A stretch of DNA of 17,282 nucleotides, taken from contig DEWI01000043.1 of the NCBI GenBank assembly GCA_002363575.1, positions 1 through 17,282 of the forward strand, written 5' to 3'. Below the pieces are notes generated by a model. The model was not told the origin of the DNA and did no database searches. It was given only the letters and a program-made list of their open reading frames with translations. The position numbers and the translations under genes were made by a program. Shown piece after piece: positions 6,415 to 13,900 of the stretch. Within the stretch, counting starts at the first letter, position 1, and every line of letters starts with the position of its first letter. This DNA is from Verrucomicrobia bacterium UBA3214 (GTDB lineage: Bacteria; Verrucomicrobiota; Kiritimatiellia; RFP12; UBA1067).

Positions 6415-9400
6415 ATACCACAAAAGCATTCGCGGCAAAAGCGCTCGTGACATCCGCAGCCGCTTTCCTCGGCGCTTCGGCGTTCGCCGGGCTTCTCTAC
6501 GAGCCGGGCAACTACGCCGCGCAGGACAATCTCGTCTTGCAGCTCGACGGAATCCGCAACGCCGGCGCCCTCAAGGCCCACGACAGCGCGGCGACTGCGT
6601 GGGTGGATCTGAAGTCCTCGCGCACCGCCGCCATCCGCGCCATTTCTTCCATCCCCGGACGCTCCGTTCCGGCGACTTCGCTCCAAGACGGCACGGCGGG
6701 ATGGACGAGCGACGGCTACTATTTCGACGGCCTCACCTTCCTCCAGATGAGCGGCGCGCTGACGCTCGGCAACACTTACACGATACAGATTGTGTGCGAC
6801 GTCGATAGCGACAAGTTCCAGACGCGCTTCACCGCGTCGCAATCCGTCGTAGGCCCGCCCACAAACGACAGAGAGCTTAAATGGCCCGGCTTCGTCGGCT
6901 CGACCGACACGGACGGCAAGGACTACTGCAACATATACTACAATTGCGGCGACAAGCGGGTCAATACAAAGATGGGGGATGTCAATTTCGGCGTGTACGT
7001 CAACAAAGCGGCGTGGGGCAACCGCTACTTGACGGCATGGGCGAATGGCTCGCAGGCGTCTCTCTTCGACGGCGCGGCGGTCGGCGCGAAGACAAGCAAG
7101 AATCCCGCCGTCGGCACGCGCACGCTCACCTTCGGCGCGTCATACGGTTCATCGACGTACGGCGCGTGGCGGCGTTCGCTCGTCGGCACGATAAAAGCCG
7201 TGCGCATCTACAACACCGCCCTGACCGACGGGCAGCTCGCCGCGAACCGCGCTCTCGACGAAGCGCGTTTCTTCGGGACGGTTCCCGTACACGCCGTCGT
7301 CGCAACGGCCGTACCGGGACTCGAGGGCAACGAGGAGTCCGGCAACTACGCTTTCGACGCGGAAGGCTATACTTTCAGCGCGCCGGCGCAGGCGGTGAAT
7401 GGCGCGGAAGTTTACGACTGCACGGGCTATACGCTGGAGACGTGGGACGGCGCGGCGTGGGGAGAGGCGGCCAGCCACACGGGAACGTCGTGCCTGCTGG
7501 ACGACACCTCGAAGAAAGTCCGCCTTACCTGGCAGTGGGCGAAAGCGGAAATCGTCGCGCAGGACTACACGTGGATGGCGTCTCCCGCGAACGGGACGTG
7601 GGACACAGCCTCCCTCGACTGGAATTCAGGCGCAGCGTGGGCGGACGGCAACAATGCCATTTTCGGCGCGTCGTCGCAAACGGCGCTGACGGTTCCTTCC
7701 GAACGCCTCGTGAACGACCTCACGATAGACAATGTCGCCTATACGTTCAATTGCGCCGGCCCTCTGCGCGTCGCCGGAACGATCACGCCGACAGGCGCGA
7801 AAGACCAGCATTTCAACGTGCCGCTCGCGAGCGGCAATGCCGACGGCTCGCTCCGGTTCTATTCGGTTGGCGGAGATTGGCGCAGCGCCTATCTTGACAG
7901 CGTGAACAACCTTCAGGAAAAGACGGTGCTCGCCGGGACGGTCTTCCTGATGGCAAAAGGCGACGGCTCGTTCGGCCCCGCGCCCGCCGCGCCCGCGGAA
8001 AACATCGTCATCGAGAGCGGCAATCCGACGATATACGGAAACGGGACTGTCACAGTCAATGCAAACCGCATCGTCAAGCTCGCCTCCGGCGCGGCGCTCT
8101 GGACCGGCTCGAACAGCCCGTTCACCTACAAGTCGCAAATCGTCGCAGAGCCTGACGAAGGCTCGGACTACAGCCAGGATACGCATGTGAAGATTCGCAG
8201 CAACTGGGGAGGGCTCGTCACGTTCGACCCCGGAGAAAACCGCACCAACTCCTTCGGGCGGCTCTTCGTAGATACGCGGCGCCTGAAGCTCGCGAGCGGC
8301 GCTACGGTCGTGACAGGCCCTGCGACTTCTATCGGCGAAAACGCGATACTCTACGTGAAAGGCAATGGCGCGAACACCGGCTTCTCGCCGGAACGCGGCT
8401 ATCTCCTCGTCGATGGCGGCGAACTCGCCGCGCCGGCGATGGCTGATGGCAAGGATCGCTATGTGGATGTCGGCGCGTACGGCCAGGTGGTCGTGCAAAA
8501 CGGCGGCAAGGTCTCGATGGCCGATGGCGTGCAGTGGCTAAACGGCTTGAACAGCCCCGGCAAGCTCACCGTCTCAAATGGCGGCGTGTTCACGGTCAAT
8601 CAGCTGCGCGTGAGCCAGTCGGGAGCCAATCAGTCCGAGGTGCATCTGGACGAGGGAGGTTTGATCGCCGTCCATCAGCTTAGAATGGATAACGACTCGA
8701 CGGGGCTTTTCGCGTTCAACGGCGGCTCGTTGCAGGCGACGAAGGAGAACCGGACTTTCTGCGCCGGTTCGGCCGCGAACTGGGCGAACGTCTCGTTCAC
8801 CGTGGGAGAAAACGGCGCGGGCTTCGACCTCTCCAACGGCGTCAATCTCTGGTGGAGCAAGTCGCTCGCAAGCGGCGCCGGAACCGACGGCGGGCTTTTC
8901 AAGAAAGGCTCGGGCATTCTCGTCCTCCTCTCGGCGAACGGCTACAACGGCCGCACAGTGCTCGAGAGCGGCCGCATTCAGGCGCGCGCCGATCATGCCA
9001 TCCCATCCGGGACGACGCTGCGCCTCGGCGGCGGAGATGCGAAATTCACGGCCTGGACATACGAGACCGAGAACCCGGCGCGCGCGACCGTCCAGACGAT
9101 CTCCCGCGTCGAAGGCAGCGGCGCTCTCGACAACATGACGGCCTCCTCAGTGGGCGGCATCGCGCCGTCCGTAGGCGGCACGATCGAATTCCAGACGACA
9201 TGCGCGCTTTCCGGAGACTTGGAAATAACGATCGGCGAAGGCGTTGCAAGCGCTCTCAAAGTCGCGGCAGGCCAGGATATTTCCGGCCTCGCGGTCAAGG
9301 TGTTGAATCCCGCTCTTCTCGACAAGGAAACTTCGTACAAGATTCTCGACGCGGCGGATGGATACACCGGCAGATTCGACGACAGCGCAATGCCTGGCGA

Positions 9401-9473
9401 CTGGGGGCTGAAATACGCCGCCGACGGCGTATATCTCTCCTACATCCAAGGGCTCTTGATAATACTCAGATAG
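6411..9473 (+). CDS. Large exported LamG-domain protein with autotransporter-associated strand repeat
   Basis: This 1020-residue protein begins with a signal peptide (1-26, ending GASAFA). Residues ~30-290 look like a LamG/concanavalin-like domain, ending with the typical GTIKAVRIYNTALTDGQLA. A small Ig-like segment (~295-380) follows. Around 388-404 comes a WMASPANGTWDTASLDW segment like those preceding autotransporter-associated beta strand (PATR) regions. Long glycine/asparagine-rich beta-helix-like sequence follows, with one clear PATR-like motif near 825-855 (LFKKGSGILVLLSANGYNG). There is no C-terminal autotransporter barrel and no PEP-CTERM or LPXTG signal; the end is simply hydrophobic (IQGLLIILR). 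No enzymatic motif is visible. A role in surface display or carbohydrate binding beside the upstream glycosidase is inferred from LamG and context. It overlaps the gene upstream by 4 nt and is followed after 3 nt by the MBL gene, so it is the middle of an operon. Confidence 0.82.
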   Translation: MNTTKAFAAKALVTSAAAFLGASAFAGLLYEPGNYAAQDNLVLQLDGIRNAGALKAHDSAATAWVDLKSSRTAAIRAISSIPGRSVPATSLQDGTAGWTSDGYYFDGLTFLQMSGALTLGNTYTIQIVCDVDSDKFQTRFTASQSVVGPPTNDRELKWPGFVGSTDTDGKDYCNIYYNCGDKRVNTKMGDVNFGVYVNKAAWGNRYLTAWANGSQASLFDGAAVGAKTSKNPAVGTRTLTFGASYGSSTYGAWRRSLVGTIKAVRIYNTALTDGQLAANRALDEARFFGTVPVHAVVATAVPGLEGNEESGNYAFDAEGYTFSAPAQAVNGAEVYDCTGYTLETWDGAAWGEAASHTGTSCLLDDTSKKVRLTWQWAKAEIVAQDYTWMASPANGTWDTASLDWNSGAAWADGNNAIFGASSQTALTVPSERLVNDLTIDNVAYTFNCAGPLRVAGTITPTGAKDQHFNVPLASGNADGSLRFYSVGGDWRSAYLDSVNNLQEKTVLAGTVFLMAKGDGSFGPAPAAPAENIVIESGNPTIYGNGTVTVNANRIVKLASGAALWTGSNSPFTYKSQIVAEPDEGSDYSQDTHVKIRSNWGGLVTFDPGENRTNSFGRLFVDTRRLKLASGATVVTGPATSIGENAILYVKGNGANTGFSPERGYLLVDGGELAAPAMADGKDRYVDVGAYGQVVVQNGGKVSMADGVQWLNGLNSPGKLTVSNGGVFTVNQLRVSQSGANQSEVHLDEGGLIAVHQLRMDNDSTGLFAFNGGSLQATKENRTFCAGSAANWANVSFTVGENGAGFDLSNGVNLWWSKSLASGAGTDGGLFKKGSGILVLLSANGYNGRTVLESGRIQARADHAIPSGTTLRLGGGDAKFTAWTYETENPARATVQTISRVEGSGALDNMTASSVGGIAPSVGGTIEFQTTCALSGDLEITIGEGVASALKVAAGQDISGLAVKVLNPALLDKETSYKILDAADGYTGRFDDSAMPGDWGLKYAADGVYLSYIQGLLIILR

Positions 9474-9476
9474 GCG

Positions 9477-10436
9477 ATGGACAGACGTCAATTTATAAAG
9501 TGCGCGGCCGCCGCTGTCGTATGCGGCGCGGCCGCGCAGCCTCGCAAAGCGGCCGCCGCGCAGGAGCGTCCGCTACGCGCCGGGGCATTGCCGCCGCTGC
9601 AGGAAGTGCGGTATTTCGGCGGCGGCTGGGCCATGCACATGTACACGGGCCGCACGACGGATATAAGCCTCTCCACGCTCTTCCGCTCGCCCTCGGGACG
9701 CATGGTGATGGTCGATGGCGGATGGGGCGCGGATGGAGATTTCCTTCTCGGCGAGCTAAAGCGCCTCGGCGGCACGGTGGATACGTGGTTTCTCACCCAT
9801 GCGCACGGCGACCACTACAGGGCGCTCGGCGAGATTCTGAAGAAGCCGCGCCTCGGAGGTTTGAAAATCGGGCGCATCGTCCACAACTTCCTTCCGCTCG
9901 ATTTCATCGCAGAAGTTTCGCCGTCGAGTTTGCGCCACGTGCAAGAGTTTCTGCACGATCTCGCGCGGAGCGGATTGAAGGTCGAGCGTCCCGCCGTCTC
10001 GCAAGTGTTCGATTTCGGCGAAGGGCTTTCTTTCGAGTGCCTGAACGACTGCGACCTCGCGATGCGGCGCGACGCGATCAACAATTCAAGCATCTGCTAC
10101 AGGGTGGAGAACAACGGTAAGTCCGTGCTGGTCACTGGCGATGTCGCGCGCGAAATGGGCGAAAAGATGGTGCGCCTCCTGCCGCCCGAAAAGCTCAAGT
10201 GCGATGTATGCTTCATGGCGCACCATGGACAGGCCGGCGCGGAAAAGCCCTTCTACGCGGCGGTGCGCCCGGAAGTCGCGATATGGCCCACCCCGCAATG
10301 GCTATGGGACAACGATCTTGGCGGCACGCACGGCCCAGGCTCCGGCCCCTTCCTCACCAACTATACCAAATGCTGGATGCAGGAACTCGGCGTTAAACGC
10401 CAAGTTCTCCTCACGCGCGACGTCGCCTTCGTATAG
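9477..10436 (+). CDS. Tat-exported MBL-fold metallohydrolase
   Basis: This 319-residue protein has a twin-arginine-type signal, MDRRQFIK followed by an alanine-rich hydrophobic stretch, so it is probably exported folded with its metals bound. The metallo-beta-lactamase fold is shown by the metal-binding motif THAHGDH (H108, H110, D112, H113), an aspartate in LVTGD (D222) and HHG at 249-251. The TGD plus HHG pattern resembles the ComEC-type branch of the superfamily, here as a stand-alone domain without membrane segments. Substrate is unknown: family members cleave phosphodiesters, lactones, thioesters or beta-lactams. A substrate related to glycan breakdown is only suggested by its place as the third gene of the GH-A operon. 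The start is 3 nt after the previous stop, with only a weak ribosome binding sequence, so translational coupling is likely. Structured repeat DNA follows. Confidence 0.88.
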   Translation: MDRRQFIKCAAAAVVCGAAAQPRKAAAAQERPLRAGALPPLQEVRYFGGGWAMHMYTGRTTDISLSTLFRSPSGRMVMVDGGWGADGDFLLGELKRLGGTVDTWFLTHAHGDHYRALGEILKKPRLGGLKIGRIVHNFLPLDFIAEVSPSSLRHVQEFLHDLARSGLKVERPAVSQVFDFGEGLSFECLNDCDLAMRRDAINNSSICYRVENNGKSVLVTGDVAREMGEKMVRLLPPEKLKCDVCFMAHHGQAGAEKPFYAAVRPEVAIWPTPQWLWDNDLGGTHGPGSGPFLTNYTKCWMQELGVKRQVLLTRDVAFV

Positions 10437-10452
10437 ACGCGCAGAGCGCGTC
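10436..10452 (+). repeat. Inverted repeat starting at the MBL stop codon
   Basis: GACGCGC-AGA-GCGCGTC can form a perfect 7-bp GC-rich hairpin that begins on the last base of the TAG stop codon. No U-tract follows, so it is not a standard intrinsic terminator. It may act as a 3'-end stabiliser or a pausing element. Confidence 0.55.
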
Positions 10453-10469
10453 CTTCACGATACGACCGC

Positions 10470-10489
10470 GGACGCGCGGGGGCGCGTCC
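10470..10489 (+). repeat. Second GC-rich hairpin related to the first
   Basis: GGACGCGC-GGGG-GCGCGTCC is a perfect 8-bp stem with a 4-nt loop and no U-tract. Its left arm is also fully complementary to GCGCGTCC at 446-453 within 10446-10453, the right arm of the preceding hairpin plus one base. The two hairpins and a joined alternative are therefore mutually exclusive folds. Confidence 0.55.
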
Positions 10490-10602
10490 ATCCCGAAGCG
10501 ACAGCAAACGCGCCGGCCCGCAAAGCGGACGAGGGAAGAATCCGGGAACGAGCGCAAGAGCCAGCAAAGACGATCCGACGGCGGCACGGGTAGCGACGCT
10601 TC

Positions 10603-10822
10603 GCGACTGGAGTCGCAAGCGAAAGCGACTGGAGTCGCAAAAGCGGGCGACTGGAGTCGCAAGCAAAAGCGACTGGAGTCGCAAAAGCGGGCGACTGGAG
10701 TCGCAAAGGCGGGCGACTGGAGTCGCGAGCACGGGCGACTAGAGTCGCGAAAGCGGGCGACTGGAGTCGCGAAGGCGGGCGACTGGAGTCGCGAAGGCGG
10801 GCGACTGGAGTCGCAAAAGCGG
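10603..10822 (+). repeat. Ten-unit 22-bp tandem array of a near-palindrome
   Basis: Ten copies of the 14-nt core GCGACTGGAGTCGC begin at 10603, 10625, 10647, 10669, 10691, 10713, 10735, 10757, 10779 and 10801, exactly every 22 bp. Nine cores are identical; the seventh has AG in place of the central GG and keeps both arms. The 8-nt linkers vary (for example AAAAGCGG, GAAGGCGG, AAGCAAAA, GAGCACGG) and usually end in GCGG. Each core is an inverted repeat, GCGACT with AGTCGC, and as RNA could fold as a 5-bp stem with a UGGA loop. The period is not a multiple of three, so reading frames through the array are not likely to be coding. It lies between convergent genes. The function is unknown; hairpin array, protein-binding array or palindromic intergenic repeat are all possible. 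Confidence 0.92.
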
Positions 10823-10867
10823 GGGAACGGGGGGACGGGATAAGCGGCTCAATGGGGGTTGTTCAGA

Positions 10868-10897
10868 GGGCTTTTGGGGGATTATGGGACGACCGGG
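10868..10897 (+). other. G-quadruplex-type motif
   Basis: Four guanine runs at 10868-10870, 10876-10880, 10886-10888 and 10895-10897 are separated by 5, 5 and 6 nt, which fits the usual G3+N1-7 pattern on the + strand. Further guanine runs lie just upstream at 10821-10825, 10829-10834, 10837-10839 and 10854-10858. Read-through RNA from the upstream operon would carry the G-rich strand. Whether it folds is unknown. Confidence 0.4.
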
Positions 10898-10898
10898 A

Positions 10899-10921
10899 GG
10901 CGGAGACGCTGCGTCTGCGCC
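10899..10921. repeat. Small imperfect inverted repeat
   Basis: GGCG and AGACG pair with CGTCT and CGCC around a CTG loop, with one G-G mismatch at 10903 and 10917. No T-run follows on the + strand. It may help end or protect transcripts arriving from the MBL gene, but that is a guess. Confidence 0.35.
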
Positions 10922-10923
10922 TG

Positions 10924-10970
10924 AAAAAAGCAAACGGCCCGGCGGAAAACGATTCCGCCAGGCCGTTTGC
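10924..10970 (-). terminator. Intrinsic terminator of the giant minus-strand gene
   Basis: Reading on the minus strand, a 10-bp arm GCAAACGGCC (10970-10961) pairs with GGCCGTTTGC (10939-10930). An inner 7-bp stem (TTCCGCC with GGCGGAA) and a 5-nt loop lie between, with one mismatch at 10940 and 10960. Six T residues (10929-10924) follow directly. It begins 14 nt after the stop codon at 10984. This is a textbook Rho-independent terminator in the minus direction. On the + strand no U-tract follows the stem, so it is not bidirectional. Confidence 0.93.
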
Positions 10971-10983
10971 CGCACTCAATATA

Positions 10984-13900
10984 TCACTGATTGTTCTTCT
11001 CGATCTTGGCCTGGAAGAACGAATCGGAGCCGGGATTCGCGATAGTGACGGTGGCCTCTTCACTCTCCGCGAAAGTGGCGTCGGAAATTTCCGCGTCGGC
11101 GCGCGGCGAGAACTCACCTAGCTTCGAAGCGCCGTAAACGCGCAATACGCCCCTGATGGCGGCAGGCTTCTCGCCATCCATGACCGGTGCCGGGCGCGCC
11201 AGGCGCAAACCGATTTCGACATTGTCATCGACGGCGGAAATCTTCGTGACCTCGAAAGAATACTCGAGGCCGTTCTCGTCCGTAAGGTCGAGATTGAGGA
11301 GATGCGCCTTGTCGAATTCGGCCGTGGAAATGTTCGCGATCTTGCCGGCGACGATCGACTTGTCGCCAAGGCTGTTCAGCCAGTCTGCCTCGTCCGCATC
11401 GATTTGCCTGTCTGGGTTGTCGGCGAGGACGATCTGGTCGTCGGCCGCGAATGCGGTGATGGAGTACCTGCCCTTGATGGACGTGAGGAAGCCGTCGCCG
11501 AGGAAGGATATGACGGAAAGCGCCGACTTGTCCGTGCAAAGCGGGAAGGAGGTTTGCGCGCCTCCGTCGGCCGCAAGCGGGATGAAGTCTGCGGACGACG
11601 CCGTCTCCTTGACCGACGCGGAATACGTCTTGCGGGCATAATCGAAGACGAAACGGAACGTATAGTCCACTCCGATTGCGGGCGTGACGCCGTCTGCGGC
11701 GACGTCGAGCCAATCCGGGGACGCCGCGCCGTCGGCGCGCGTCCAGAGCTGGAAGAGACCTTCAGTACCCAGCCAGACGGCGGCGCCGGTTCCTTCGGGA
11801 GGCGACTCCTTCTCGATCGGCAGATTGTCGAAGGACGCCGTGACATCGACCACGACCGTCGCGCCTTTCGAGGCCGAAAGAGGCGCGAAGCTCTTGGTGC
11901 CGAAGAGTTCCGCCTTCCAGGTCTTCTCGTTCCAGAGGACTTCCGGCGTCCAGTTGCCCGTGCGGCCCGTCGTGAGGAACGCCTCGTCGATCCAGTCGAG
12001 AGTCGCCGTCTGCGGGCGGAGGTAGAATTCGACGAATACGGGATTGTGGTCGGAAGCCGTGATGTCGTCGATCACGTATGCGTCGCTCGTGTAGATGTCG
12101 GCCGCGTGGGCGGTATCGACGGCGATGTAGTCGATGATGTAGCCGCCACCCGTCGCGCTGCGACCGTGGTAGGTGCGCACGCCGCTCGTAGGCGTCACGA
12201 TTGTCATAAACTCCTTGATCGATGCTATTTCGGTGCTGGTTGGCTTGGCGTTCCAGTCTCCGCCGAGGAGAATCGGCTTGCCGCTTTCGGCAAACTGAGC
12301 AAGGAATTCCCGGATTTCGGAGATGCTGGCCATACGCGCATCGTGCGCAGTAGTCGTCTCCGTCCCGGCCTGCTCAAGATGCGTTGCCGCGACGACGATA
12401 TTGTCGAACTCCGCCACCACCAGGAAGCGTTTGTATCCCGCATGCGACAGCGCCGTCCATTTCCATGAAACCGGCTCTTTTTTCGAGAGGACGCAGTTGC
12501 CCTGCGAGCCTTCTCCGTAGAACGTCTTGTGCATGCCGGTGAGTTTGGCGATCATGGTAGCCTCGGTATGGCCGACGACATCGCGAATCTCGTTCAGGCA
12601 GCAGAAGTCGGGATTCTCCTTGATTATGCGATCGGCGATGCGGTCTTCGATGATGGTTTTCGTCGCGGCGTCGTAGGCGTAGTTGATGTTGTAGGTCATC
12701 ATGCGGTAGCCGCCTTCCGGCATGGCCTCGCGTTGCGTTGGCGGCTCCGGAGGCTCCGGCGCGGCGAACTGCGGCGTGCCGTCGGCGATCGAGATCGCCG
12801 CATCCGGGCCTGCCTTTGCGCTCGCTTCGAGCGCAGCATCGGAAAGGACGCCACGCCAAATGCGCACTTCGTCGTATGCGGCCATCGCATCGCAGTTGCC
12901 GGTATCTACCGAACGCCCGAGATGCAACACGGGATCGACGAAAGTGTGTATGCCTTGGGTCATCGTCAACGAGCCGGACTTCTGCAATTCGCCCGTCGCC
13001 GCATCGCGGCGCTGCCAGGAAACGAGCATGCCGTCGCCTTGGCGCTTGAACGTGAAGGCGATGTAGTAGTCCGTGCCAATTTCATACGGGGCCATTGTAT
13101 TCTGTTCGTAGATTCCTTGGCTTGTGCCCGGACTCTTCGCACCTACTTCATCTTTCGAAATATCTGTGCCCAACGACCAAGCCATATGAATGAATTGGCT
13201 GCTATCCTGGCCGTAGGTGAATACGCGCGAGTAATTTTCCACGGCGTCCTGGCGCGCCCAGAGTTCGATCGTCGCCTCCGTAGTATCGAGCAGGTTGGCG
13301 CCGAGCTTGACGTTGCCGGTATCGTGGCCGCATCCGCCGTAGCCGGTATGGACGCGCCCGCCGTAGAGCGCGGCGAACGAGCCGACCTTCTGCGCGGTCG
13401 CGCCGCTGACGGAATCGGACCAGTCGTCATTGAAGCTCCAGCGGTGCGTCAGCACCGTCTCGAAAACGACTTGCACGGAGCTGTCGATGCGCACGGAAGA
13501 AATGGCGTCCGCCGCGATGCTTTCAATGACGAGTCCTCCAGAAGCCGGAACGGAATTGACGACGCTGGCGCCGACGCCATCGGACGAAAGGCCGTCTATG
13601 GCGAGCTTGTGGCCGTTGAGGTCGATGGTCGTGCCGGGCGCGACGCCGAGCGTCCCGAGAGCGGACCAGCTGGTATTGCCAGAGAGAACGACGTTCCCGG
13701 CATCGTCACCGAACGCGAGAGTATAGAAGGCAATCGGTTCCGCGCCGTTGATGGAGATGGAGAACGGCACCTTGACTCTATTGTCGCCATCCTCGTTCAC
13801 CTCGCCCACCATCACTTCGCTGCCGTAGCCGCCGCTTGTATCGCCGCCGATGAACGTGAAGCGGTGCCAACCTTCCGAGACGAAGCATCCTGCGGTGGTG

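Noticed and set aside
8852..10120. A 422-codon + strand frame crossing the end of the LamG gene and much of the MBL gene
   Set aside because: The translation is extremely arginine-rich, it crosses a real gene boundary, and both genes it overlaps have clear domain evidence in another frame.
10603..10822. CRISPR array
   Set aside because: Repeats are 14 nt and linkers 8 nt, the linkers resemble one another, and no cas genes are present.
10361..10975. Several 60-120 codon repetitive frames through the palindrome array (repeating peptides such as LATPVARL)
   Set aside because: They arise from the 22-bp repeat read in all frames. The period is not a multiple of three, there is no ribosome binding site, and conservation follows the inverted repeat rather than codons.
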